Shown: piece after piece, positions 33,367 through 42,113 of the stretch
How positions within the stretch are numbered: position 1 is the first letter of the stretch
Layout: every line of letters starts with the position of its first letter
DNA from: Candidatus Heimdallarchaeota archaeon
Lineage (GTDB): Archaea; Asgardarchaeota; Heimdallarchaeia; Heimdallarchaeales; Heimdallarchaeaceae
Direction: 5' to 3'
DNA length: 44,706 nucleotides
Assembly (NCBI GenBank): GCA_023136245.1
Contig: JAGLRO010000052.1
Span: 1-44,706 of the forward strand
The notes under the pieces: generated by a model
The model's database searches: none
Told to the model about the DNA's origin: nothing
What the model saw: only the letters and a program-made list of their open reading frames with translations
Translations under genes and position numbers: made by a program

Positions 33367-34128
33367 ATGGTAGAAAGTGAGATTCTAAAGATTCCGGGTA
33401 TAGGTAAGAAAGCAGCGAAAACTCTTGAAGATTGCGGTTTTAATACAATTGAAAAAATAACAAAATCTAATGCTGAAGAACTTTCGCAATTGCCAGGAAT
33501 AGGAAAAGTGACAGCAGAAAAAATCATTGATGGTGCAAAAGAGATACAAAAGGCAGCAGTTCCTGCCAAGAAAGCTCCTGCTAAAGCTCCTGCCAAGAAA
33601 GCTCCTGCTAAAGCTCCTATAAAAGTTACTACAAAGAAACCAATTCCAAAACCAAAAATTCTCAAACCTGAAGTGAAGGATGACAGTCCCCTACCTTCTG
33701 TCAAGAAAACCCCCGTAAAAACTCAAGTAACAATTATCAAACCCGAAATATCGCCAGCTACTAAAATTGCTATACAAAAAACTCCACATTTTCCGAAAAT
33801 TAAAAAGAAAAGAGTCACTAAGAAAAAGAAACCTGCTAAGAAGAAAACAATATCCAAAACATATGGAGTTATTAACAATGTCGTACATGATAAAATTGGC
33901 AAATCAAAGAACAGAAGTGCTGTTATGAAATTGTATGATCTTGAATTTCCCTTGGAAAAATATTTAGGACGAAAAGTGACTGTAACATTTCCAAAATCGA
34001 ATAAGCAGATAATAGGTACAATAACCAGAATTCATGGTAAAAGATCATCTATAGACAAAACAGTTATTGTAAGATTCAAACAGGGAATCAGTCCACACAT
34101 ATTAACAGCAAAAGGAAAAATTCAATAA
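33367..34128 (+). CDS. rpl35ae: Helix-hairpin-helix domain fused to ribosomal protein eL33 (L35Ae)
   Basis: Residues 1-60 are a double HhH: KIPGIGKKAAKTLEDCGF and LPGIGKVTAEKIIDGAK. Residues 62-160 are a Lys/Pro/Ala-rich basic linker with PAKKAPAK repeats. The last 90 residues match eL33: TYGVINNVV near the start, the central LGRKVTVTFP, and the family core IGTITRIHGK followed by VIVRFKQGISPHIL. eL33 is a large-subunit protein shared by eukaryotes and some archaea, normally 80-110 aa; here it sits at the end of a 253-aa chain. The HhH may add an RNA contact or a second function. I chose ATG 33367, with a GGTG ribosome site, over GTG 33358. It has its own promoter. Confidence 0.85.
   Translation: MVESEILKIPGIGKKAAKTLEDCGFNTIEKITKSNAEELSQLPGIGKVTAEKIIDGAKEIQKAAVPAKKAPAKAPAKKAPAKAPIKVTTKKPIPKPKILKPEVKDDSPLPSVKKTPVKTQVTIIKPEISPATKIAIQKTPHFPKIKKKRVTKKKKPAKKKTISKTYGVINNVVHDKIGKSKNRSAVMKLYDLEFPLEKYLGRKVTVTFPKSNKQIIGTITRIHGKRSSIDKTVIVRFKQGISPHILTAKGKIQ
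33559..33612 (+). repeat. 27-nt tandem repeat encoding the PAKKAPAK linker
   Basis: Two adjacent 27-nt units (33559-33585 and 33586-33612) differ at one base, and a third begins at 33613. They code for part of the basic linker of the eL33 fusion and may vary in number between strains. Confidence 0.85.
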
Positions 34129-34143
34129 TTGTTCCCCAATAAT

Positions 34144-34150
34144 CTTAAAA
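34144..34150 (+). promoter_or_regulatory. TATA box of the first small membrane protein
   Basis: CTTAAAA centred 28 bp before ATG 34175, which predicts a leaderless mRNA. Confidence 0.45.
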
Positions 34151-34174
34151 GGGATAATCAATAACTATCTTTTA

Positions 34175-34540
34175 ATGGCTAGGAAGCTCGATTACATTAA
34201 ATGGGGGAAGATTCTATCAATTGTTGGGGGAATATTATTTGTAATTGGGGGAGCTCTGCTTTTGATAGCGCATTTTGTTGGAAACTTCACATTGAATCCA
34301 ATTGCTTCTGATATAATAATTAAGACACCATTTTATTCATTTGGACTCAGACAAATACTCCTAGCTATCATAGGAATTGTACTAGGAGCACTTACAATTA
34401 TATTAGTAACTTTAGAGATTTCAGTTTTAGCAACAGGAATCCTTCTGATAGTAATTGGCATTCTTGGTTTAGGTTTTCCAGGATTATTTGTATTTATAGG
34501 TGGAATACTTTACATAATAGCTTCAACTAAGAAGAGATAA
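34175..34540 (+). CDS. Small four-helix membrane protein, glycine-rich
   Basis: Four hydrophobic helices fill the 121 residues, rich in Gly and Ile (ILSIVGGILFVIGGALLLIAHF, then three more), with a basic end TKKR. The plan resembles small tetraspan proteins of unknown function in archaea. It has its own TATA box and appears to be a distant paralogue of the next gene, since both begin with MA-K/R, Trp-Gly and an LxGG helix. Confidence 0.75.
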   Translation: MARKLDYIKWGKILSIVGGILFVIGGALLLIAHFVGNFTLNPIASDIIIKTPFYSFGLRQILLAIIGIVLGALTIILVTLEISVLATGILLIVIGILGLGFPGLFVFIGGILYIIASTKKR

Positions 34541-34627
34541 TCTCTTTTTGCTTCTTCTGAAGAATCTTGTTTGATAATAGATTTTTAATTCATTTTTGGG
34601 CATGGATCTTCAAGGCAAAAATTAAAA

Positions 34628-34635
34628 CTTATAAG
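34628..34635 (+). promoter_or_regulatory. TATA box of the second small membrane protein
   Basis: CTTATAAG centred 26 bp before ATG 34657. This decides the start against the upstream TTG 34567. Confidence 0.5.
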
Positions 34636-34656
34636 GAAGCGAAGAAAATCAATTGC

Positions 34657-35004
34657 ATGGCAAAAAAGAACAAAAAATTGGCTAATTGGGGTTCTATCCT
34701 GGCATTGATAGGTGGAATTATTGAAGCAGCTGTTGGAGTTCTAATGCTCATTGGTGGACTACTTGAAGAAATTCTAGATATTTTCAACACTGCATCTTGG
34801 GTTGGGAATTTTGGACCTCCTCTAGTCCATGCAATAATCCTGATTGTAATAGGTGTGCTTTCAATCCTAATAGCACTAGGAAGATTCGGACTTGATTGGA
34901 TTGCTATTGGAATTCTACTCATAATACTTGGAATAGTTGGAAGTGGAATTGGAGGATTATTAGTTATAATCGGTGGCATTTTATTTCTAATTGCTGGTTT
35001 ATAG
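34657..35004 (+). CDS. Small four-helix membrane protein, paralogue of the previous gene
   Basis: The 115-aa product starts MAKKNKKLANWGSIL and has four glycine-rich membrane helices, closing with LLVIIGGILFLIAGL. An upstream TTG at 34567 would add 30 polar residues, but the TATA box at 34628 places transcription initiation at about 34657, so those codons would not be in the mRNA. Function is unknown. Confidence 0.77.
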   Translation: MAKKNKKLANWGSILALIGGIIEAAVGVLMLIGGLLEEILDIFNTASWVGNFGPPLVHAIILIVIGVLSILIALGRFGLDWIAIGILLIILGIVGSGIGGLLVIIGGILFLIAGL

Positions 35005-35012
35005 TAATAAAC

Positions 35013-35028
35013 TCTTTTTTCTTTTTTT
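35013..35028 (+). terminator. T-rich terminator between the membrane protein and HerA-like genes
   Basis: A run of T6-C-T7 begins just after the stop at 35004 and precedes the next TATA box, as expected for an archaeal terminator. Confidence 0.5.
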
Positions 35029-35046
35029 GAAATCATTTTACAATAG

Positions 35047-35058
35047 TTTTTATATTTT
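35047..35058 (+). promoter_or_regulatory. TATA box of the HerA-like ATPase gene
   Basis: TTTTTATATTTT is centred about 31 bp before ATG 35084, giving a leader of a few bases at most. Confidence 0.45.
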
Positions 35059-35083
35059 GATTCTTCCTTTCTATTGAAGAATA

Positions 35084-38053
35084 ATGTCATATAATGATGA
35101 GCATGCTAGTTCCTTATTATTGGGCAATGAGCATACTTCTAAGGAAGAAATTTACTTACCTACTTCAGCATTAAAGAAACATGTAAGTGTTTTTGGTCAA
35201 AGTGGTAGTGGAAAAACTGTTGCGTGCAAAATAATTATTGAAGAAGCTGTCAGAAATAATGTACCAGCGATAATAATAGATCCTCAAGGGGATATAAGCA
35301 GTTTAGTAATGATAGAAGATTATGAGTTGCTTAAGAAATATGGTATATCTGAGGAATTTCATAATCAATATAAAGATAAAGTAGAAGTAGTAATATTTAC
35401 TCCAGCATCAGAGAAAGGTATACCTTTATCTATAAATCCTCTAATAATGCCCCCTCAAGAATTAGATAAAGAAGAAAGGATTTTAGCTATCGATGGAATA
35501 GCAACAACAATAGCAAATGTATTAGGGTATAAACTTAATTCAGAGCGGGGAGGAGCAATAAAAGCTTATCTTGTTTCTCTTTTTGAACAATGCTTGGAAA
35601 AAGATATACTTATTGCTGATTTTGAAATGCTCATAGATCTTATTAAAACTGAAGAAGCTTATCTTTCGGAATCTATTAGGACACTACTATCCCAAAAAGA
35701 GAAAGCTTCCTTGATTAAAAGAATAAAATCTATCAATGTTGGTGCTCCTTCTCTGATTTTTAATTTGGGTCCAAAATTGTCAATCCAAACTTTGATAAAA
35801 CCCACAGATCCCAACAAGGTTAGAATTGCGATAATTTTCTTAAACACTCTAGCAAATTTAAGATTGAGGGAGCTTTATATCACAACCTTAGCTCAAAGTC
35901 TCTACACTTTTATTCGCTCAAATCCCTCAGAGGATCCCCAATTGATATTATATATTGATGAACTTGCTGGACCACCTCAATTAATCCCCCCTCATCCGAA
36001 AAATCCTCCTACAAAGCAATGGTTGCAACTTTTATTTAAACAAGGGAGAAAATATGGTCTTTCGATGCTTGTTGCAACTCAGAACGTAAGTGACGTAGAC
36101 TACAAATCTTTTGGGCAAGTGAGCACTTTTCTTTTTGGTCGTTTTGTAACACCCCAAGATCTTCGAATTGTTGATAAAATGTTACAATCTCATCCTGAAG
36201 CAAGATATATTGTTGATCAATTACAAAAATGTAAGAGCGGAGAATTTTATATATTATCTCCTGATAACTTCAAAGAACCTGTCTATTTGGATACAAGACG
36301 CTTATACACAAGGCACAAAACTTTGTCCGATGAAGATGTTGCCAAATTGTATGAGAATCCACCTGCAACACTCTGTAAACAAATTGGAGATTATGATCAC
36401 GATATTGATTCAATTGATTTTGAAGACATAGAGAAGGAATTAAACTTAGAGGATTTGGAAAAGGAATTGTCATCAATCAGGAAATTAACCAGCACTCCAA
36501 GTTTGTTAGATAAACAAGCTGGCATTGTTAGACCTTCAGCTGATGATGAGCAAAAAAAAGGTGAAATTTCCTCTTCAGATCAAGCTATTGAGACAAAAAT
36601 CGATTTGTCTGAGACTGTTGGAGTGATTGAAGCAATCGATCTTTCCAGTGTTATTGAATCAACTAAAGAACAGTATCTCAAGTATGAACAAGTTGAGTTC
36701 AAAGAGTTGCTAGAAAAATTCTTTGGGGAAAGAAAATTCAGTTATTTAGGTACAAATAGTCTCTCTTTAGCATATGTTCCTTTTCTATATCTCGATTTCC
36801 AGATTAATGCTAAAAGAAGAATACAAGTAAATTACGCGAATGCAGATCGGTGGGAGAACATAACTCTAACTCTCCCTATTAAGAGAATTTTTCCATTGAT
36901 AGATAGAATAGAATTTAGTGATGATGAGAAAGTATGGAATCAAGATAGAATACCCATCCAAGCAGAAGAAGTATTTGAGGAATTAATATCCATCCTACCT
37001 TTAAAGAATCTGGGAAGTCTTTTTGGGGCTCCTTCATCAAATATCAAGCAATTACAAATACAAAGGAAACCAGAAACTATACTAGAATCTTTTCATGATG
37101 TTCTGTTGGTTGATCATACTTTTTATGTACAAGCATGGCAACAAGCACTAGAAGAAGGTTTAGTTGAAGTTGAAAACGAACATGAAGCTGAGATTAAACA
37201 CTGGTTAGAAGAAACAGAAAAGGAAAGAAATGCAGTTTGGAAAGCAATAGATGATAAAAGAAAGAGAGTAAAACAATTTAGAGCGAAAATTGAACAAGCA
37301 AAAGCAATTTACGTATCTCTAAAACCTTTGATGGAAGATAAGTATAAATACAAAAGTACTGGAAACATAGGAGAATATAATAAAGCTGTTGAAACGATTA
37401 AATTTGGTCCTGAAGTTGTTAGAAACTTTGTCAGAGAAGTAGAAGAGGGAATTGAGAGAATCAAATTACTAGATTACCAAATAAAGTCTACTCCGAAAGT
37501 TAAACTAGTTCAGAATACGGAATTAATTCTCAAGAAAGATTTTGTCATACCAAAAGCAAACGAGATTAAAGAGATATATGCAGCTTTCATAAATATCCCT
37601 GTTTCCCTTGCAGAAATCAATATTGTTGATGGAAAAGGAAATGAATTGTTACTGAAAGGTATAGCTGAATCTGCTTTAGGAACAGAGGTTCATCTTCTAT
37701 GTGAAATGTGTTCAGAGCAAGAATCAACGAAAATGCTATTTGTGTCAACTCCCGATGTTTGTTCTGTTTGCGGTAAAGTACTATGTCAGGATCATACAAT
37801 TGAAGATACTTTATCAAAAGAAATTATATGTTCTAATCATGCAGTAGTATGCTCATCATGTAAAAGCGTAGTTTCCACTAAAAGTGCAATAAAGTGTGAT
37901 TTTTGTGAAGAGTTTAGTTGTCAGGAACATAGACAGGAATGTTCTAGTTGTGGGAAAGTACTTTGTAAAACTCATGCAAAAGAAACGTTGAAAAAAGGTT
38001 TATTTAAAGAAGAAATTCAGATACTATGTCCAGATCACGGTAAAAGGAAGTGA
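35084..38053 (+). CDS. HerA/FtsK-type ATPase with coiled coil and C-terminal zinc-finger array
   Basis: Residues 1-430 are a HerA-like ATPase: Walker A GQSGSGKT (38-45), IIIDPQGD after it, Walker B LILYIDELAGP near 285, sensor segment LVATQNVSDVD near 330, and FGRFV. HerA-type motors are hexameric and move DNA, for example in repair with NurA, but many relatives have unknown cargo. A variable middle leads into a helical, possibly coiled-coil section (about 700-800), and residues 865-989 carry about nine CxxC or CxxxH pairs (CEMC, CSVCGKVLCQDH, CSSC, CDFC, CSSCGKVLCKTH, CPDH), consistent with several zinc knuckles. The start has a TATA box. Its stop overlaps the GTG of the following kinase gene by four bases. 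Confidence 0.86.
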   Translation: MSYNDEHASSLLLGNEHTSKEEIYLPTSALKKHVSVFGQSGSGKTVACKIIIEEAVRNNVPAIIIDPQGDISSLVMIEDYELLKKYGISEEFHNQYKDKVEVVIFTPASEKGIPLSINPLIMPPQELDKEERILAIDGIATTIANVLGYKLNSERGGAIKAYLVSLFEQCLEKDILIADFEMLIDLIKTEEAYLSESIRTLLSQKEKASLIKRIKSINVGAPSLIFNLGPKLSIQTLIKPTDPNKVRIAIIFLNTLANLRLRELYITTLAQSLYTFIRSNPSEDPQLILYIDELAGPPQLIPPHPKNPPTKQWLQLLFKQGRKYGLSMLVATQNVSDVDYKSFGQVSTFLFGRFVTPQDLRIVDKMLQSHPEARYIVDQLQKCKSGEFYILSPDNFKEPVYLDTRRLYTRHKTLSDEDVAKLYENPPATLCKQIGDYDHDIDSIDFEDIEKELNLEDLEKELSSIRKLTSTPSLLDKQAGIVRPSADDEQKKGEISSSDQAIETKIDLSETVGVIEAIDLSSVIESTKEQYLKYEQVEFKELLEKFFGERKFSYLGTNSLSLAYVPFLYLDFQINAKRRIQVNYANADRWENITLTLPIKRIFPLIDRIEFSDDEKVWNQDRIPIQAEEVFEELISILPLKNLGSLFGAPSSNIKQLQIQRKPETILESFHDVLLVDHTFYVQAWQQALEEGLVEVENEHEAEIKHWLEETEKERNAVWKAIDDKRKRVKQFRAKIEQAKAIYVSLKPLMEDKYKYKSTGNIGEYNKAVETIKFGPEVVRNFVREVEEGIERIKLLDYQIKSTPKVKLVQNTELILKKDFVIPKANEIKEIYAAFINIPVSLAEINIVDGKGNELLLKGIAESALGTEVHLLCEMCSEQESTKMLFVSTPDVCSVCGKVLCQDHTIEDTLSKEIICSNHAVVCSSCKSVVSTKSAIKCDFCEEFSCQEHRQECSSCGKVLCKTHAKETLKKGLFKEEIQILCPDHGKRK

Positions 38054-38628
38054 CAAAAATCGGTAGTCGAGTGAGACAACTATCTCCATTAGTTATACTT
38101 CTCTCAGGTTTACCTGGAACGGGTAAATCAACTCTAGCAAGGAAATTAGCCAGAAAATATCGTCTCGAACATATTAGTACAGATTCTGTGAGAAAAAGAA
38201 TTTTCAGAGATATTAGACAAGATTCCTTTGGACGCGGGTCATATTCTAGTAAACAAAGAAATGTTGTTTATGATACGATAAATTATGTGCTATATACTTT
38301 ATTAAAAAACGGAGTAGGATGTGTATTGGATGGGACCTTTTACAAAGATCACATGAGAAGTAAGGTTAAAAGAATCTGTGAGAGATTTAACGCAAAATAT
38401 CAATTAATTATAGTTACATGTCCAGAGAGTTTAATAATAAAAAGATTTGAAGAAAGAGAAAAAAGAAAACGAAGAACTTTAAGTGATGCAGATTCTAAAG
38501 TATACGAGAAGCTCAAAGAGCTTTTTGAACCAACATCTCTTCCACATATTGAGGTTGATATGGTAACAGATCACAATAAAATAATTGAAAGGATTGGAAA
38601 TGCTATCTCAGAAGGAAATAATAAGTAA
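38050..38628 (+). CDS. AAA_33/zeta-toxin-like P-loop kinase
   Basis: The P-loop SGLPGTGKSTLARKLA and the following STDSVRKRIF are typical of COG0645/AAA_33 kinases. A central CVLDGTF strand and a lid region VTCPESLIIKRFEEREKR complete the fold in 192 aa. In bacteria this domain is usually fused to an aminoglycoside-phosphotransferase-like domain (COG2187), which is encoded by the next gene. The GTG start overlaps the upstream stop. It probably phosphorylates a small molecule; the substrate is unknown. Confidence 0.85.
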   Translation: MTKIGSRVRQLSPLVILLSGLPGTGKSTLARKLARKYRLEHISTDSVRKRIFRDIRQDSFGRGSYSSKQRNVVYDTINYVLYTLLKNGVGCVLDGTFYKDHMRSKVKRICERFNAKYQLIIVTCPESLIIKRFEEREKRKRRTLSDADSKVYEKLKELFEPTSLPHIEVDMVTDHNKIIERIGNAISEGNNK

Positions 38629-39592
38629 ATTACTAGAACCTAGTTCTTACCCCCACGAAGTCACAAAGAAAATAGAACTTATAGAAACAAATATTAGCTG
38701 GATTTTCTTAACGGGTGTTTTTGCATATAAAATGAAAAAAGCAATAAAATTTGGTGATGTACTAGATTTTTCAACTATAGAGAAAAGAGAACAAGCTTGT
38801 AAAGATGAAATCAAATTAAATAAAAGATTAGCTCCCTCAATTTATTTGGATGTTGAGAGATTAAATCATGAAAGCATAATTGATTCATCTACAAAAAATC
38901 CTATAGAACATCTAGTTAAAATGAAAGAACTTCCTCAGGATTCTTTACTATCAAATAAAATTAATAAAGAAAAAAGTCTGAAGGAATCAACCATTGTTCA
39001 GATTGCAAAAACTATAGGGCAATTCCACCAGAAGAATACTGTACAACCAGATTTTTCTGTTTTTGATAATATTTTTGAAAAATGGGATGAGAATTTTCGT
39101 ACAACTGAAACCTATCCTAATTTCCCATTTGATCAAAGATTGAAAGAACGAGTTTATCAGTTTTTAGAGAAAAATAGATCTTTTTGGCAGGATAGGAAGA
39201 TGTGTGGAAAAATAGTGGATGGACATGGTGATCTAATTCTATCTAATATCTTCGAGATAAATGAAAAAATCATCATCTTTGATTGTATTGAATTCAATGA
39301 ATCACTAAGAATCCAAGATGTTTTGGAAGAAATTACCTTTTTAGCTATGGATTTAGATTTTTGGGGATTGAATCAATTATCCGATCTGTTTATTCAATCT
39401 TATCTTGCAGCAATTGGAGATACTATGAGTCACTCTTCTCCCTTTATACAGTTCTATAAATCTTATAGAGCTTATATCAGAGCCAAGGTTTATTGCTCTT
39501 TATCTATTCAGGAAAAGTCTTTCGAAAAACTAGAACATTTGCAAAAATTAATCAATAAATATATGAATCTGTCTTCATCCTATAAATTTTAA
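38600..39592 (+). CDS. Aminoglycoside-phosphotransferase-like kinase (COG2187)
   Basis: The catalytic loop is IVDGHGDLILSNIF with the Brenner-type HGDxxxxN pattern, followed by IIIFDCIEFNESLRIQDV, where the DC(I/L)EF segment is the COG2187 signature. The N-terminal part (SSYPHEVTKKIELIETNISWIFLTG..AYKMKKAI) supplies the ATP-site lysine. The 330-aa length fits the stand-alone half of the bacterial fusion. ATG 38600 lies inside the end of the preceding kinase gene, a 29-base overlap; TTG 38585 is an alternative. The pair should act together. Confidence 0.86.
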   Translation: MLSQKEIISKLLEPSSYPHEVTKKIELIETNISWIFLTGVFAYKMKKAIKFGDVLDFSTIEKREQACKDEIKLNKRLAPSIYLDVERLNHESIIDSSTKNPIEHLVKMKELPQDSLLSNKINKEKSLKESTIVQIAKTIGQFHQKNTVQPDFSVFDNIFEKWDENFRTTETYPNFPFDQRLKERVYQFLEKNRSFWQDRKMCGKIVDGHGDLILSNIFEINEKIIIFDCIEFNESLRIQDVLEEITFLAMDLDFWGLNQLSDLFIQSYLAAIGDTMSHSSPFIQFYKSYRAYIRAKVYCSLSIQEKSFEKLEHLQKLINKYMNLSSSYKF

Positions 39593-39638
39593 TTCAGAAG
39601 GATTTCAGATTTTATTCAAAACAATAGGAGTACCTTCA

Positions 39639-40481
39639 ATGAAAATAGGTTGTCATGTTTCTATAGCTGGTTCTGTTGATTTAGCATTTGAAAGAGCAAA
39701 GAATTTAGGATGCAATACTTTTCAAATATTCACAAAAAATCCTAGAGGTTGGAAAGCAAGAGAATTAGTTTCTGAAGAAAAAAATAGTTTCAACAAGAAA
39801 ATCTTAAAAGGTGATTTCTCTCCTATATTCTCACACATTTCTTACCTTCCAAATCTTGCATCTTTAGATCCTGAGATATATAAGAAATCTTTAGACAGTT
39901 TTATACTAGAAATTCAACGAAGTATCTCTTTATCTATTCCATATTTTATAATTCATTCTGGTTCATATAAGGGAGGAACAATAGAAGAAGGTTTTAACAA
40001 ATATTTATCTTCGATTCTTAAGGGAATAGAAGAAGGGAAAGGAAAGATAGCAATTCTAATTGAGAATTCCGCTGGAGGAAAGAACTCCATTACAGGTGAT
40101 TTAGAAAACATAGCGAAAATTCTGAATGAAGTTAATGATAAGAAATCGGTTGGTGTCTGCTTTGATACTTGTCATGCTTTCGGCGCAGGATATGATTTAC
40201 GTAATGAAAAAGCTTTGAAAAGCACTCTTGAAAAAATTGAATCAACAATAGGTATAGAAAATATAGCTGTTGTACATGCAAATGATTCAAAAGCTGAGTT
40301 AAAGTCAAATAGAGATTTTCATGAGCATATTGGGATAGGAGAGATTGGGGAACTAGGATTCAAGGCTATGATTAATAATTCAAATCTGCAAATCATTCCT
40401 TGGATTTTGGAAACTCCAGTAAATGATTTCCGGGGAGACAAAGAAAATATCCATTATCTTTTATCGTTGATGGAAAAATAG
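39639..40481 (+). CDS. nfo: Endonuclease IV (AP endonuclease)
   Basis: The family opens with MKIGCHVSIAGS and has QIFTKNPRGW, SHISYLPNLAS, IIHSGSYKG, ENSAGGKNSI, VCFDTCHAFGAGYD, VHANDSKAELKSNRDFHEHIGIGEIG and WILETP. These contain the His, Glu and Asp ligands of the trinuclear zinc site. The enzyme cuts DNA 5' of abasic sites during base excision repair. The 280 aa are full length. It follows the kinase pair by 46 bases. Confidence 0.96.
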   Translation: MKIGCHVSIAGSVDLAFERAKNLGCNTFQIFTKNPRGWKARELVSEEKNSFNKKILKGDFSPIFSHISYLPNLASLDPEIYKKSLDSFILEIQRSISLSIPYFIIHSGSYKGGTIEEGFNKYLSSILKGIEEGKGKIAILIENSAGGKNSITGDLENIAKILNEVNDKKSVGVCFDTCHAFGAGYDLRNEKALKSTLEKIESTIGIENIAVVHANDSKAELKSNRDFHEHIGIGEIGELGFKAMINNSNLQIIPWILETPVNDFRGDKENIHYLLSLMEK

Positions 40482-40494
40482 AAGGTTTTTATTC

Positions 40495-41082
40495 TTATGT
40501 CACAGGAGGGAATATAATGTTGAAGATAATTGAAAAGATGCCGCCAAGAATGATTGTATAAAGCCCAGCTAAGAAAGATGCTGCAATTGAAGGAACACTT
40601 TTCTCTCCTGGACGAATATCAGTATCGACTAACATTCCAGTAGCTTCATCAACTGCTTGACCTGTTGCCATTTCACTTACAATTTTCTTTTTTCTCATTT
40701 CTTGTACTTCTAGCTTAATATTTTCCCAACTAGTTGATTCTCTCTTGAATATTTTTTTGATTAGGATCCAGATTCCTTGAAAGAAATCAAGTGACATGGA
40801 AAATCCATAAATTAATGCGCTAGCACCATAGATGAATAGGAATAAGATTGTTGTGCTTAATGCTGCATTAGTAAAACCTAATCCAAAAGCTACACCTGTT
40901 ATCATAGCTGCAATCCACAAAATGGATGCAAGTAACCATGAATTTAAAGGCATTTTCATCATTCTATCATAAAGAATTGCTGTTCTCGATACTTCAAAAG
41001 AATAACCACAATATGAACACTTGAATGTTACTCCGTCCTCTAAGAGACCTATGTTATCAAGTTTACAGAATCTACAATTCAT
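40495..41082 (-). CDS. Zinc-ribbon membrane protein of unknown function
   Basis: A zinc ribbon at the N-terminus (C3, C6, C22, C25) is followed by two membrane helices (about 50-70 and 78-98), a charged loop of about 60 residues, and a final helix (about 165-190). It resembles many archaeal proteins that pair a cytoplasmic zinc ribbon with a short membrane domain, of no known role. It is the downstream neighbour of an Arf-like GTPase, 91 bases away. Confidence 0.75.
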   Translation of the reverse strand: MNCRFCKLDNIGLLEDGVTFKCSYCGYSFEVSRTAILYDRMMKMPLNSWLLASILWIAAMITGVAFGLGFTNAALSTTILFLFIYGASALIYGFSMSLDFFQGIWILIKKIFKRESTSWENIKLEVQEMRKKKIVSEMATGQAVDEATGMLVDTDIRPGEKSVPSIAASFLAGLYTIILGGIFSIIFNIIFPPVT

Positions 41083-41173
41083 TCAGTATCGCCTTTCAGC
41101 TCACAAGTAGATAAATTTAATGTCTTTATATTTGTTGTGGAAGTAACTTCTTTAGGTATTTGAGAATTGGACC

Positions 41174-42082
41174 CTACTCTACGAACTCTTTCACATACTC
41201 CTCTAATTTCTCATTAGTCAGTTTATTTTCATTACTTGAAATAAAATCATGTATTAGATAGGATATTCTTCCTGCTTCTGGAAGAGCCATGTCATTAGAT
41301 ACAGCAACAGAAATTACGTAATTATTTTCCTCTGAAATGAAGAAATAGTGCGGATCTAGTTTGATTACTTTGAGTTTCTCGTGCCCTAAAATTTCATTAG
41401 CAAATCCACTCAAAGCTTTCAGATATCCAATAAACATTCCTGGATCATTTACGAGATTCAAAGGATCATAGATATAAAGAGGCGTACCAATTGAATCCGA
41501 AATTACAATAGATAAAGGACTTTGTTCTTGAGCTTCGGTCGCTTGTTTGATTTTTGATACAAGCCACTTAAGTGCATAGATTAGATTTTCCTCTGTTCTT
41601 ATTGATGTTTTGAATATTTGAAATGAAATATTAGGGAATAAAGAAATTCGATTTAGCTTTAGTTCATCAATGATAATATCTAGTTCTTGTGATGTTTTTA
41701 AATCTGATTTGTTAGCTAGAAAAAGAATCACTTTCTCAGAAAAAACGCTTTTCAACCAATCATCTATCATCACCCAGAACCATTTTCGAGCTTCATCTAT
41801 TTCCTTTATATCACTAGAGTCAAATACAAATATTATACCCACTGAAGTCATAATATACGATTTCCACAGAGATGCTCGATAGGATTTCTGCCCGGAAATA
41901 TCAAAGATATTGAATATAACATCATCAATTTTGATTTGCTCAAAATCGAACCCTACAGTTGGTTTAGGACGAGTAAACTTCTTTTCTTTTAACCAGTTTA
42001 CAAAGGTTGTTTTACCAGCATATGGAAGTCCAATAACTGTTATTGGAATTCCTTTTTTTGTTAGTTTCAATATCTCTTCCAT
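41174..42082 (-). CDS. Arf-like small GTPase with C-terminal roadblock-like domain
   Basis: Residues 12-185 form an Arf-family G domain: P-loop GLPYAGKTT (18-26), switch I PKPTVGFD with Thr42, G3 DISGQ (61-65) with the catalytic Gln present, and NKSD (124-127). Unlike true Arf it has no N-terminal myristoylation glycine or amphipathic helix. Residues 195-302 (SIVISDSIGTPLYIYD onward) have the strand and helix pattern of a roadblock/longin-like domain. Its start is 31 bases after the stop of the 767-aa helical protein gene, so the two are probably one operon. Confidence 0.88.
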   Translation of the reverse strand: MEEILKLTKKGIPITVIGLPYAGKTTFVNWLKEKKFTRPKPTVGFDFEQIKIDDVIFNIFDISGQKSYRASLWKSYIMTSVGIIFVFDSSDIKEIDEARKWFWVMIDDWLKSVFSEKVILFLANKSDLKTSQELDIIIDELKLNRISLFPNISFQIFKTSIRTEENLIYALKWLVSKIKQATEAQEQSPLSIVISDSIGTPLYIYDPLNLVNDPGMFIGYLKALSGFANEILGHEKLKVIKLDPHYFFISEENNYVISVAVSNDMALPEAGRISYLIHDFISSNENKLTNEKLEEYVKEFVE

Positions 42083-42113
42083 TGTATTCCCTTTTGTATA
42101 GATTAGAATATGT

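Noticed and set aside
33559-33612. Tandem 27-nt repeat as a possible CRISPR or regulatory array
   Set aside because: The units are adjacent with no spacers, in frame, and code for a basic linker.
34567-34656. TTG-started 30-residue extension of the second small membrane protein
   Set aside because: The TATA box at 34628-34635 lies inside it, so the extension would not be transcribed from the visible promoter.
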